A stretch of DNA of 15,394 nucleotides from Actinotignum schaalii (GTDB taxonomy: Bacteria > Actinomycetota > Actinomycetes > Actinomycetales > Actinomycetaceae): NCBI GenBank assembly GCA_946222725.1, contig CAMIHT010000012.1, positions 1-15,394 of the forward strand. Direction: 5' to 3'. This document shows positions 1 through 8,511 of the stretch, piece by piece. A model generated the notes under the pieces. It saw only the letters and a list, made by a program, of their open reading frames with translations, was not told the origin of the DNA and searched no databases. The position numbers and the translations under genes are program-made. The first letter of the stretch is position 1. Each line of letters opens with the position of its first letter.

Positions 1-1769
1 AGCTCTTCAGCGGCAAAGGTCCGCAGATCATCCTGGGGTCGATGCCGCACGGTAGCCACTTCACCATCACATGTCTGTACATCGAAAGGAATGCCCTGAT
101 GTATGTAGATAGCCCCCGGGTACACGGTGGTATCTGCTCGCGTGGCATCCACTGTCCCCAGAACGTTCCCGTCTTCTTCGTCAACAATGGACACGGTGCT
201 TGCCTCGCCGCGCAGGTTCACCAGCTCGTGAGCGCTAATCCCCGCATGCCCCCAGAACCACCCGCCGGGGCGGCGGCGCAAGAGCCCCTGCTCGCTCAGG
301 TCGTCGAAAAGCGAAGTATCAGGGAGTCCGAAAATAGCAGCATCACCTTCGTTCAACGGGTGCTCGGCGGCGGCTGCGCACACCTGCCCGGTCAAAACAT
401 TCGGATTGAGCGGATCGAAAACGCTGGCCTCCGCGCCTGCACTCAGTACCGTATCCGGGTGGGCCAGAAGATACTGGTCCAAAGGATTGGAGGTTCCAAT
501 AAAGACAGCCAGCCCGGAACTTCCCGCCCGTCCGGCGCGCCCTGCCTGCTGGTTAAAAGAGGCGGTGGTGCCTGGCCACCCGGTGAGAATAACCGCGTCC
601 AGCCCGGAAATATCAATCCCCAATTCCAGGGCATTGGTTGTTGCCACGGCCCGCAATGCTCCAGAACGCAGTCGTTTTTCCAGATCGCGGCGTTCTTCAG
701 GAAGATATCCGCCGCGGTAAGCCGCTACCGCCTGGGCCAGGGACTTGTGTTCTGCGCGCAAAAACTCTTGGGTCAGCCCAGCCACCCGTTCGGTTCCGGC
801 CCGCGAACGCACGAAGGTGAGAACCCGCGCCCCTTCTGCCACGAAACGAGCGGTGAGATCGGCCGCCTCTACCGTGGCCGAGCGGCGCACGATTTCTCCC
901 TCACCTTCCCGTACCTGCCCGGAAAGAATATGGCCGGTCTCGTCGTCGTCCACAGGAGAACACTGCCACAAGGCGATGGTACGTTCGCCGCGCGGGGAGG
1001 CATCATCTGTTACCGCTTCGACAGGGCCAAAGGCCGTTCCGATAAATCTGGTGGCAGTTTCCTGCGGTTCTCCGGCAGTTGCCGACAGGAAAACAACTGT
1101 GGGCCGACTGCCATACAATGCTGCGATACGCAAAATCCGGCGCACCACATGACCCACGTGCGCTCCGAACAGCCCCTTATACGAATGGAATTCGTCGACG
1201 ACGACCATCCGCAACCCGCGCCAGATCCGCTGCCAGCGGTCTTTCTGGGGCAGCATCGCGTGATGCACGAAATCGGGATTGGTCAGCACAATATCGGCGT
1301 GGTCGCGCGCGAAAGTCTTCTCCTCCGAGTCGGCATCCCCGTCTGCGGTAGCCACCGTGATCCGGGAATCAACATCTCGAGCCAGGGCCCGCAACGAGGT
1401 GTACTGGTCTGCCGCCAAAGCCTTGGTCGGGGAAAGATAAAGCACGGTGGGAGGAGCGCTTACCCGCGCCAAACTAGTCGAGCTACGCGGGCCCAGCATC
1501 TCGGTGAGCGCCGGCACCCACGCCGCCAAAGATTTCCCCGAACCGGTCCCGGTGGCCACTACCGTGTGGGTACCTGCGTGAATGAGATTCGCGGCGCGGA
1601 CCTGGTGCTTCCACAGGTGTGGCACACCGTGGCTGGCGCAGGCGCTTATTACCTGCGGGCTGACCCACGCGGGCCACCCGGCTACTCCCGCGGGGCGGGC
1701 ATCTTGTTTGCGCAGCGCTACCAACTGTCCCGCGGTGGCGGATTCTTCAAGAACGGATAGGAGACGCAT
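1..1769 (-). CDS. MrfA/YprA-type DEAD/DEAH-box helicase, C-terminus cut by window edge
   Basis: This is an ATP-dependent superfamily 2 helicase, likely acting on DNA in repair. The reverse-strand reading frame is open from an ATG at 1769-1767 to the window edge (589 codons seen). Residues 52-56 (LWKHQ) resemble a Q motif, 72-80 (ATGTGSGKS) are Walker A, then LYLSPTKALA (motif Ia), VVVDEFHSYKG (DEFH box), LSATAGEP (motif III), ALELGIDISGLD (motif V) and QQAGRAGRA (motif VI). Near the left edge YPGAIYIHQG matches the region that precedes the DUF1998 zinc-binding domain in MrfA/YprA relatives, so the missing part should be that domain. No Shine-Dalgarno is visible before the ATG; a promoter-like pair suggests a leaderless mRNA. 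It is divergent from the methyltransferase. The same helicase lies close to topA in other actinobacteria, from memory. Family assignment is confident; the biological role is inferred. Confidence 0.9.
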   Translation of the reverse strand, partial: MRLLSVLEESATAGQLVALRKQDARPAGVAGWPAWVSPQVISACASHGVPHLWKHQVRAANLIHAGTHTVVATGTGSGKSLAAWVPALTEMLGPRSSTSLARVSAPPTVLYLSPTKALAADQYTSLRALARDVDSRITVATADGDADSEEKTFARDHADIVLTNPDFVHHAMLPQKDRWQRIWRGLRMVVVDEFHSYKGLFGAHVGHVVRRILRIAALYGSRPTVVFLSATAGEPQETATRFIGTAFGPVEAVTDDASPRGERTIALWQCSPVDDDETGHILSGQVREGEGEIVRRSATVEAADLTARFVAEGARVLTFVRSRAGTERVAGLTQEFLRAEHKSLAQAVAAYRGGYLPEERRDLEKRLRSGALRAVATTNALELGIDISGLDAVILTGWPGTTASFNQQAGRAGRAGSSGLAVFIGTSNPLDQYLLAHPDTVLSAGAEASVFDPLNPNVLTGQVCAAAAEHPLNEGDAAIFGLPDTSLFDDLSEQGLLRRRPGGWFWGHAGISAHELVNLRGEASTVSIVDEEDGNVLGTVDATRADTTVYPGAIYIHQGIPFDVQTCDGEVATVRHRPQDDLRTFAAEE

Positions 1770-1922
1770 ATGTGTAGTGTGCCCGATGAGGTACCGAAGG
1801 CCAAAGAACTGCGAGGTATGGAGCCGAGAGCCACGGGGTTGAGGACCAAAGAAAGCCACGCTAGTTCCCGTTTCTCTTCTCGGGTCTTTCCTCAACACGG
1901 CCGGGCAGTTTACTGTTATGGC
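1770..1922. promoter_or_regulatory. Divergent promoter region, helicase and methyltransferase
   Basis: This 153-base gap separates two divergent start codons. On the minus strand TTGGCC (1804-1799), 17 bases and CACACT (1781-1776) end exactly 6 bases before the helicase ATG. On the plus strand TACTGT (1911-1916) also ends 6 bases before the methyltransferase ATG at 1923; its -35 is poor (TTCCTC at 1888-1893). Neither start has a Shine-Dalgarno sequence, so both transcripts may be leaderless. The elements are read by eye and are degenerate, as actinobacterial promoters usually are. Confidence 0.4.
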
Positions 1923-3485
1923 ATGGAGCTCTTTGTCCCGGGCGCCCCCGAGCGCCTCGCCACCACGTTACGTCAAGATCTCACAGGCTATACCACCGCG
2001 CATATCTCCACTCTGCTCGGCCCCGAAGCTATCGCTGCCATGCGCCGCGAACAGCGTATTCCCGCGCTTCTCGCATGCGAAAACGTGTGCCACCAGGCCA
2101 CTGCGCCGCATACCGAAGCGGAGATCCTGGCCTGCCAAGTCCGTCTCCTTATTCTCGGCGATACTCTCAGCGCAGAGGAACTTGAGAGCGCCTTCCCCGC
2201 CACTTTTGGGGATCGGGTCACGCGCGATGCCCTGCTCGCGGTCAGCAACCCGGGGTATCGGGCCCGCTTTCAAGTGGTTCCCGTTCCGCTAGACATTACT
2301 AGGAGGGGCACCCGGCGTATCACCCGTACCGAGGTACTTATCTCCTCCGATTTTGGGGAACTGGCAGGCCGGGTACCCGGAGCCCACCACGTTATGCCGG
2401 TGGGTGGGGCCACCCGCACCCTCGCGAATATCGTCACCTATAGTGGGGGACGGGTTTTGGATGTGGGAACAGGATGCGGAATCCATGCCATTAGCGCCGC
2501 GCTGCAAGGCTGTGAGGTGGTCGCCACCGATATTTCTGCGCGAGCTTTGCAATTCGCCGCCCTAAATATCGCGCTCGCGGCCGTACGGGTAGAGCTACTG
2601 CACGGCTCTCTTTTCGAACCGGTGGAGGGGCGTTTTGACACCATCGTGTCCAATCCACCTTTTGTTATCACCCCCGCGGCCGTCCGGCAAAAAGTCGATT
2701 TCGAGTATCGCGACGGTGGATTTGGTGGGGACACACTCCTTTCCGAACTTATCTCCGCGCTTCCCGCCCACCTCACAGATACCGGCACTGCCTATATTTT
2801 GGGGAATTGGGAAGTGGAAGACGGCTGCTCCTGGGATACCCACCCGCAAGTGTGGGCCCGGGTGGCGGGCCTCGATGCCTGGTTTATTGCGCGTGATGAG
2901 GTCGATCCGGCTCACTATGTAGAGATGTGGCTCCGGGATGGTGGCCTGCGCCCGCGCGATACCGGATACGAGGAGGCCTACCGCACCTGGCTCGATGATT
3001 TTGCCGCACGTGGGATACGCGCGATTAGTTTGGGTTACGGGCTCCTCTCCCGCCCGGCTGTCGCTCGCGAACCCATGATCCGCACCGAGGAAATACCGGG
3101 CCGCCCCCAGGGTGATATCCGCCAGCATATTCAGCGGGTTTGGAAGAACCGGCACCTGGTGGCCGCTCCCGATGAGGATCTAGCACAGCGCACCCTGACC
3201 CGCACCGAGGTGATTGAACATCGGTTTTATGACCCGGGGGCGGCCGATCCGCTGCGTATTGTTCTTGCACACACGGGCGGATTCCAGCAGACCCTCCCGG
3301 CTGATTCCCAAATCGCGGCCTTCGTGGGCGCCTGCGATGGCGAGTTGAGCGTGAACGCCCTGTGCCAGGCGATTGCGCAGATTTACGGAGAAGATAGCGC
3401 GGCGGTTCAGGCCCGCCTGCTCGAGACGGTGCGCGAGCTCATCGCCACCGGGTTATTGACCGAGGGAACGGGAACCGAGATCTAA
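1923..3485 (+). CDS. Two-domain class I SAM-dependent methyltransferase, DUF7059-like
   Basis: This is a predicted S-adenosylmethionine-dependent methyltransferase of 520 residues. The N-terminal ~160 residues form a separate helical domain of the type placed before such methyltransferases in actinobacteria (DUF7059-like, from memory). The Rossmann core shows motif I LDVGTGCG at 179-186, the ribose-binding acidic residue D203 in ATDIS, and NPPF at 244-247. NPPF is the signature of enzymes that methylate planar nitrogens, as in PrmC/HemK glutamine methylation and N6-adenine methylation. The C-terminal ~60 residues look like a small winged-helix-type domain (LCQAIAQIYG...LIATGLL). The reading frame opens upstream at 1770, but the encoded extension is low in complexity and would overlap the divergent promoter region, so the ATG at 1923 is preferred. 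It lies between the helicase and topA. The substrate cannot be told from sequence: protein, rRNA or DNA are all possible. Confidence 0.85.
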   Translation: MELFVPGAPERLATTLRQDLTGYTTAHISTLLGPEAIAAMRREQRIPALLACENVCHQATAPHTEAEILACQVRLLILGDTLSAEELESAFPATFGDRVTRDALLAVSNPGYRARFQVVPVPLDITRRGTRRITRTEVLISSDFGELAGRVPGAHHVMPVGGATRTLANIVTYSGGRVLDVGTGCGIHAISAALQGCEVVATDISARALQFAALNIALAAVRVELLHGSLFEPVEGRFDTIVSNPPFVITPAAVRQKVDFEYRDGGFGGDTLLSELISALPAHLTDTGTAYILGNWEVEDGCSWDTHPQVWARVAGLDAWFIARDEVDPAHYVEMWLRDGGLRPRDTGYEEAYRTWLDDFAARGIRAISLGYGLLSRPAVAREPMIRTEEIPGRPQGDIRQHIQRVWKNRHLVAAPDEDLAQRTLTRTEVIEHRFYDPGAADPLRIVLAHTGGFQQTLPADSQIAAFVGACDGELSVNALCQAIAQIYGEDSAAVQARLLETVRELIATGLLTEGTGTEI

Positions 3486-3614
3486 GAGATAGGTAGAGAG
3501 CTCCCGTGACGAGCATCGGTTTTCGCCGCGGGCGTGCTACCGTGTGACAACAGGGCACAAAATATGTGTTGGAGGCGTGGCCGTGTCACGCCGTGAGTAG
3601 TGAGGGATGCAGTT
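3486..3614 (+). promoter_or_regulatory. topA leader with hairpin and possible 5-codon leader ORF
   Basis: This is the spacer between the methyltransferase and topA. TACCGT at 3538-3543 is a possible -10, without a convincing -35. A GGAGG at 3571-3575 is followed 7 bases later by GTG at 3583 and then TCA CGC CGT GAG TAG (stop 3598-3600), giving a five-residue leader peptide MSRRE. The same bases form a hairpin, GGCGTG (3574-3579) with CACGCC (3587-3592), which would hide that ribosome site. The topA site itself is GAGGG at 3602-3606. Whether the mini-ORF is translated is unknown. Confidence 0.35.
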
Positions 3615-6386
3615 GTGACGAAGCTGGTTATCGTGGAGTCTCCCGCCAAGGCGCGCACGATCGGCAGGTACCTGGGTGAGGATTTCGAGGTGCTGGCGTC
3701 CGTGGGGCACATTCGAGACCTGCCTCAGCCCTCGGAATTACCCGACAATATGAAGAAGGGGCCCTACGGGCGTTTCGCTGTCGATGTGGACGGTGACTTC
3801 TCGCCCTACTACGTTATTTCTGCCGGGAAGAACAAAACGGTTGCCGAGCTGAAGAAAGCTTTGAAGAACGCTGACGAACTCTTTCTGGCAACCGATGAGG
3901 ACCGCGAGGGAGAAGCGATCGCCTGGCATCTCTACGAGGTGCTCAAGCCGAAAGTTCCCACCTCGCGGATGGTTTTCCACGAAATCACTCCCGAAGCGAT
4001 CTCCCGTGCCTTGGAAACACCCCGCGCGCTCGATACCCAGCTGGTAGATGCCCAGGAATCGCGCCGTATCCTCGACCGGTTGGTCGGTTACGAAGTCTCG
4101 CCCCTGCTGTGGCGCAAGGTTGCCGCGGGGCTTTCCGCCGGCCGCGTCCAATCCGCCACCACTCGCCTGGTTGTGCAACGCGAACGTGAACGCATGGCTT
4201 TCGTTTCCGCATCGTACTGGGACGTGACCGCCACCTTCGGTGCGTCCGAACAATTTGAGGCAGCCCTCCATTCTCTCGACGGTGCGCGGATTGCTTCCGG
4301 TAAAGATTTTGGCGACGACGGCGCACTATCCGCCAAGGCGACTAAGGAAGGCGTACGGGCTCTCAACGCTGAGCTGGCTGGTCAGCTGGCAGAAACCCTC
4401 GAAGGCGCGGGAGGCACGGTACGCAGCCGGGAAGAAAAGCCGTATCGCCGTCGTCCTGCCGCACCCTTCACTACCTCGACCCTGCAGCAGGAAGCCGGGC
4501 GTAAACTACGCCTATCCTCGCGTCAAACAATGCGCATCGCCCAGTCGCTCTACGAATCGGGCTATATCACCTATATGCGTACCGATTCCACGAACCTGTC
4601 TGCGCAGGCAATCAGTGCGGCCCGCAGCCAGATCAAGGAATTATACGGGCAGGCCAGCTTGCCGGAAAAGCCACGGTTCTACGGTAAGAAGGCGAAGGGC
4701 GCGCAGGAAGCTCACGAAGCAATTCGCCCGGCCGGTGATCATTTCCGCACTCCGCAGATGGTGGCCGGTGAACTCTCGGGGGCTGATTTCCGACTTTATG
4801 AACTTATTTGGAAACGTACCGTTGCATCCCAGATGGAAGACGCACGTGGGCAGACGGTTTCGCTAAAAATTGATGTGCAGGTCGACGGGGCGGCCGGAGC
4901 GCAAACCGCCACCTTCTCCGCATCCGGAACGGTGATTACTTTCCCCGGGTTCCTAGCCGCATACGAAGAAGGCCGGGACGCCAACCGTTATGAAGCCACG
5001 GATGCCGCTCGGCTCCCGGATGTGAAAGAAGGGGAGGAACTGCCGGTGAGTGCCCCGCAGGCCACCGGCCACGAAACTCTCCCCCCGCCGCGGTACACCG
5101 AAGCGTCGCTGGTGAAGAAGATGGAAGAACTGGGTATCGGGCGCCCCTCAACCTACGCTTCCACTATTTCCACTATTACTGATCGTGGGTATGTGGAGCA
5201 CCGCGGTCAGGCGCTTGTTCCTACCTGGACGGCTTTCTCCGTGGTGCGTCTCCTGGAAGAAAATCTCCCTGACCTGGTTGATTACGATTTCACTGCGCAA
5301 ATGGAAACCGATCTCGACCGAATTGCGGAGGGTAGCGGGGATCGGGTGACCTACCTGTCGAAATTCTGGCGGGGAGATGGCGATAAACCGGGCCTGGAAG
5401 GGCGGGTTGAATCCCTTGGCGATATTGATGCGCGAGCCATTAACTCCACTCCAATTGGGGAAGGGATCACCCTGCGCAACGGAAAATACGGGCCCTATCT
5501 GGAAGTGGAAGGTTCCGATAAGCGCGCCTCAGTGCCGGCAGGTATGGCCCCCGATGAAATGACGGTTGAGGCCGCCCATGACATCCTGGAGAAGGCATCC
5601 TCCGATGGACGTGAACTGGGCGAGGACCCCGAAACCGGACGGCGCGTCGTCGTAAAATCTGGACGTTTCGGGCCGTACGTGACGGAAATTATTCGCGAAG
5701 GTGAAGTGGCGCTCACGCCCACCGGGAAAATCTCCAAAAAGGCACCGAAGCCGCGCACGGCCTCGCTGCTGAAATCTATGCAGCCGGAAACTGTCACGCT
5801 GGAAGATGCCCTGCGTTTGTTGCATCTGCCGCGTGTGATCGGGCAGGGCGAGGACGGTGTGGATATCACCGCGACGAACGGGCGGTACGGCCCGTATATC
5901 ACCCACGGGAAAGATACCCGCTCCCTGGAAACCGAGGAGCAGATTTTCACCATCACTCTGGAAGAGGCGCAAGCCTTGCTGGCTCAGCCGAAGCGGCGCC
6001 GCGGGCAGGCGGCTGCTAAGCCCCCGCTCAAGGAGCTGGGAACCGATCCGGTGACCGAAGCTCCGGTGGTCCTCAAGGAGGGCCGTTTCGGGCCGTACGT
6101 GACCGATGGGAAAACGAATGCGTCGCTGCGCAAGGGCGATACCGTCGAGGACCTTACCCCCGAACGCGCCTACGAGCTGCTTGCGGATCGGCGCGCGAAG
6201 GGCCCGGTAAAACGGCGTACAACGGCGAAAAAGAGCACGGCTAAGGCCCCCGCCGCGAAGAAAACAACGGCGAAAAAGACGGCCGCGAAAACTTCGACGG
6301 CCAAGAAACCGGCCGCGAAGAATACCGCTTCGAAGAAACCGGCCGCGACAAATTCCGCCGCCGGATCGACCACCGAGAAGGCATAA
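3615..6386 (+). CDS. topA: DNA topoisomerase I (type IA, omega protein)
   Basis: TopA relaxes negatively supercoiled DNA by cutting one strand and passing the other through, using a 5'-phosphotyrosine link and Mg2+. The protein is 923 residues. The TOPRIM domain shows E8 in VIVESPAKA and D94-x-D96-x-E98 in TDEDREGEA. The active site is ITYMRTDST, with catalytic Tyr320 and Arg322. The C-terminal half has at least four repeats built on GR/KxGPY (about residues 620, 681, 754 and 821), the actinobacterial type of C-terminal repeat rather than the Cys4 zinc fingers of Escherichia coli TopA. Residues ~858-922 are a Lys/Ala/Thr-rich basic tail like the mycobacterial one that holds DNA for strand passage. 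The GTG at 3615 is chosen because GAGGG (3602-3606) lies 8 bases before it and the VIVESPAK motif starts at once. An upstream in-frame GTG at 3600 would add five residues. The tmk start directly follows the stop. Confidence 0.97.
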   Translation: MTKLVIVESPAKARTIGRYLGEDFEVLASVGHIRDLPQPSELPDNMKKGPYGRFAVDVDGDFSPYYVISAGKNKTVAELKKALKNADELFLATDEDREGEAIAWHLYEVLKPKVPTSRMVFHEITPEAISRALETPRALDTQLVDAQESRRILDRLVGYEVSPLLWRKVAAGLSAGRVQSATTRLVVQRERERMAFVSASYWDVTATFGASEQFEAALHSLDGARIASGKDFGDDGALSAKATKEGVRALNAELAGQLAETLEGAGGTVRSREEKPYRRRPAAPFTTSTLQQEAGRKLRLSSRQTMRIAQSLYESGYITYMRTDSTNLSAQAISAARSQIKELYGQASLPEKPRFYGKKAKGAQEAHEAIRPAGDHFRTPQMVAGELSGADFRLYELIWKRTVASQMEDARGQTVSLKIDVQVDGAAGAQTATFSASGTVITFPGFLAAYEEGRDANRYEATDAARLPDVKEGEELPVSAPQATGHETLPPPRYTEASLVKKMEELGIGRPSTYASTISTITDRGYVEHRGQALVPTWTAFSVVRLLEENLPDLVDYDFTAQMETDLDRIAEGSGDRVTYLSKFWRGDGDKPGLEGRVESLGDIDARAINSTPIGEGITLRNGKYGPYLEVEGSDKRASVPAGMAPDEMTVEAAHDILEKASSDGRELGEDPETGRRVVVKSGRFGPYVTEIIREGEVALTPTGKISKKAPKPRTASLLKSMQPETVTLEDALRLLHLPRVIGQGEDGVDITATNGRYGPYITHGKDTRSLETEEQIFTITLEEAQALLAQPKRRRGQAAAKPPLKELGTDPVTEAPVVLKEGRFGPYVTDGKTNASLRKGDTVEDLTPERAYELLADRRAKGPVKRRTTAKKSTAKAPAAKKTTAKKTAAKTSTAKKPAAKNTASKKPAATNSAAGSTTEKA
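6192..6383 (+). repeat. Lys/Ala/Thr repeat tail of topA
   Basis: The last ~65 codons of topA repeat short units such as KKTTAKKTAAK and AKKPAAKN, with matching DNA repetition (variants of gcgaagaaa and aagaaaccggccgcga). In mycobacterial and Streptomyces TopA, basic C-terminal tails bind DNA and aid processivity. Slippage-prone DNA like this often changes length between strains. It is inside the topA reading frame and has no separate gene. Confidence 0.8.
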
Positions 6387-7052
6387 ATGCGCGGGGCATT
6401 CATTACCTTTGAAGGTGGGGATGGAGCTGGGAAAACAACCCAGTTGCAGCTGCTTGCCGCGGCGCTTTCCAAGCGGGGATATACCGTTGTGCAAACCCGG
6501 GAGCCCGGGGGAACCATGCTCGGCACCCAGATTCGGGAGCTACTCCTGCACGGGGGCGCCGTCAGCCCGCGCGCCGAAGCCCTTCTGTACGCCGCGGACC
6601 GTGCCCAGCACGTCGCTTCCGTTATTCGCCCGGGTCTGGAGGCCGGGGCGGTTGTGCTCTCGGATCGCTATATTGATTCGTCCCTGGCATACCAGGGTGG
6701 GGCGCGTGATCTGGGCGGGGGAATCCGGGCGATATCCGAGTGGGCTACCGAAGAATTGTGGCCGGATCTCACCGTGCTCCTCGACATCCCGGAAAACGAA
6801 GGCTTAGCGCGTGCGGATGACGGCCACTACGACCGCATCGAGGCGGAAGGCCGGGAGTTCCACCGGGCGGTGCGCGAGAATTTCCTCGCGCTCGCGGCGG
6901 ATAATCCGCAGCGCTACCTGGTGCTCAACGCGCGTGATACCGTTGCTGATCTTGCCGCGCAGATTATTACGCGGGTGGAAACTTTGCTGGCGGGTCTCGA
7001 AGAGCTGGCGGATCGCGGTGCGCCTCAGCTCGCCGCGGGAGAAACCTCATGA
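6387..7052 (+). CDS. tmk: Thymidylate kinase (dTMP kinase)
   Basis: Thymidylate kinase phosphorylates dTMP to dTDP with ATP, an essential step to dTTP in the cytoplasm. The protein has 221 residues, normal for the family. It shows the P-loop GGDGAGKTT at residues 10-18, the REPGGT motif that follows beta 2 (dTMP site), the DRY motif in LSDRYIDSS with AYQG after it, and a lid region ARADDGHYDRIE. The ATG abuts the topA stop (TAA at 6384-6386), with AGAAGG inside the end of topA as ribosome site. The last 4 bases (ATGA) overlap the holB start, which implies translational coupling. The topA-tmk-holB order puts supercoiling, dTTP supply and clamp loading under shared expression. Confidence 0.97.
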   Translation: MRGAFITFEGGDGAGKTTQLQLLAAALSKRGYTVVQTREPGGTMLGTQIRELLLHGGAVSPRAEALLYAADRAQHVASVIRPGLEAGAVVLSDRYIDSSLAYQGGARDLGGGIRAISEWATEELWPDLTVLLDIPENEGLARADDGHYDRIEAEGREFHRAVRENFLALAADNPQRYLVLNARDTVADLAAQIITRVETLLAGLEELADRGAPQLAAGETS

Positions 7053-8404
7053 GTGTTTTCGATGCGCTTATTGGCCAGCGGCCGGTTGCCGAGCTCTTGC
7101 AGCGAGCGGCCTGGGCCTCGCGGATCGATGACCCGGAGCTGCCCGGTCCGGCCGCGGCTGCTGCGTGCGCCGGCGCCGATGCGGTAGCCGCGTCGGATAC
7201 GGATACGGCTGCGGATTTAAATACGGCACCGGATGTTAGTACGACGACGGATATTAGCAGCGCGGCAATGGCTCAAGCATGGCTGGTTACCGGGCCGCCC
7301 GGATCGGGGCGGTCAGTGGCCGCGCTGGCCTTCGCGGCTGCCGTGCAATGCACCGGCTCTGTGCCCGGCTGCGGGCACTGCCATGCCTGCACCACCACTC
7401 TGGGCGGCACCCATCCCGATGTAATCCGAATGGATCCGCGCTCGGTGACAATTTCGGTGGAAGAAACCCGGTCGCTGGTGGCATCTTCCTATACGTTCCC
7501 CTCGGTGGGCCGGCGGCGCATCATCATTATTGAAGACGCGGACCGCATGCTGGAACGCACCACGAATGTTCTCCTCAAAGCAATTGAGGAGCCGCCACGC
7601 GATACCGTGTGGATTCTGATTACTGCCTCGCCCGAGGATATGCTCCCTACGATCCGGTCTCGGTGCCGCCACGTGGCCCTCCAGGTTCCGAGCGTAGAGG
7701 CGGTTGCCCAGCTGCTGGCCGGAGAATTCGAGGTGGATGAGCGCACCGCCCGCGCGACCGCCCGGATTGCCCAATGTCATATTGGGCGGGCTCGCGCATT
7801 ACTTCGTGATCCGCAGGTCGCGGCGGAACGCGTCGCCCTGCTGCGGGAAACTCTCGATTTGGGTGGAACATCAGATGCGGTGGTCGCTGCCCAACATCTC
7901 CTTGATCGCTACCCGGCGAGTGCGGGTGCGGCGTCGAAAAATACTGCTTCGAAATCCGCGCACTCCGGCACCGCCTCGAAAAAGGGCGCGAAGGCGGTGG
8001 CTGATACCGAAACCGATACTGAGCTCGCGGAATTCCGAGCGAGCATCGGCCTGGGGGAACGGGAGAGCGGTTCGGCCTCGCAGCGCGCTCAGATCCGCGC
8101 TTTTGAGGAACAGCGAAAAAAGCGGGCGGTGCGGGAGGACCGTGACTATCTGGACCGGGCCATGCTCGATGTTCTGGCTCTCTATCGTGATGTGCTAGCG
8201 GTGCAGGTTGATGCCGGCGTCGAACTCATTAATGCCGATTTTGAAACACAGATCATCGCGGCTGCTGCTGCCTCCACCCCGGAACTCTCGGTGGCGCGCA
8301 TGGATGCGGTGGCGCGGGCGCGGCGGCGTCTAGCCGCGAATGTTGCCCCGCAGCTTGCCCTCGAAGCGATGTTTATCGAGCTCGCTTCGCCGTCGCTAGC
8401 ATAA
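7049..8404 (+). CDS. holB: DNA polymerase III subunit delta' (clamp loader)
   Basis: Delta' is the structural AAA+ subunit of the clamp loader that opens the beta sliding clamp. The protein has 451 residues. It carries a P-loop-like GPPGSGRS at 82-89 in which Arg replaces the Walker lysine. A four-cysteine zinc module follows (C101, C108, C111, C114). IIIIEDADRM stands at the Walker B position (about 158-167). NVLLKAIEEPP and TIRSRCRHV (SRC at 204-206) are clamp-loader hallmarks. The Arg substitution fits a subunit that does not hydrolyse ATP. Two low-complexity insertions are visible: an Ala/Asp/Thr-rich one at about 34-72 before the P-loop, and a Ser/Lys/Ala-rich linker at about 290-325 between the AAA+ part and the C-terminal collar. 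The start overlaps the tmk stop as ATGA. A dnaX product would be expected to lack these two insertions, so delta' is the better call. Confidence 0.9.
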   Translation: MSVFDALIGQRPVAELLQRAAWASRIDDPELPGPAAAAACAGADAVAASDTDTAADLNTAPDVSTTTDISSAAMAQAWLVTGPPGSGRSVAALAFAAAVQCTGSVPGCGHCHACTTTLGGTHPDVIRMDPRSVTISVEETRSLVASSYTFPSVGRRRIIIIEDADRMLERTTNVLLKAIEEPPRDTVWILITASPEDMLPTIRSRCRHVALQVPSVEAVAQLLAGEFEVDERTARATARIAQCHIGRARALLRDPQVAAERVALLRETLDLGGTSDAVVAAQHLLDRYPASAGAASKNTASKSAHSGTASKKGAKAVADTETDTELAEFRASIGLGERESGSASQRAQIRAFEEQRKKRAVREDRDYLDRAMLDVLALYRDVLAVQVDAGVELINADFETQIIAAAAASTPELSVARMDAVARARRRLAANVAPQLALEAMFIELASPSLA

Positions 8405-8422
8405 CCATCTCGAGCATACTAA

Positions 8423-8480
8423 CGGGCCGGTAGAAACCTTCCCTCGTCTTCCCTTGAGGAATAGCTTCTGTACCGGCCCG
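8423..8480. terminator. Long hairpin between convergent holB and dehydrogenase genes
   Basis: CGGGCCGGTA at 8423-8432 is perfectly complementary to TACCGGCCCG at 8471-8480, a 10-pair GC-rich stem with a 38-base loop. Inside it TTCCCTC and GAGGAA can form a smaller stem with one bulge. It sits 19 bases after the holB stop and 32 bases before the end of the convergent dehydrogenase gene, so it may end transcription from both sides. There is no clear T-run on either side, so factor-assisted or hairpin-only termination is more likely than a classic intrinsic terminator. Confidence 0.6.
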
Positions 8481-8511
8481 CCAGCTTGACGTTACCGCTT
8501 ACTTCAGCGGG

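Noticed and set aside
42..1760. Long plus-strand open frame of 572 codons
   Set aside because: It is antisense to the helicase, whose motifs I, II, III, V and VI read cleanly on the minus strand; the plus-strand product has no recognisable motif.
5529..6494. Minus-strand open frame of 321 codons across topA and tmk
   Set aside because: It is a shadow of topA and tmk; composition is typical of antisense to GC-rich coding DNA.
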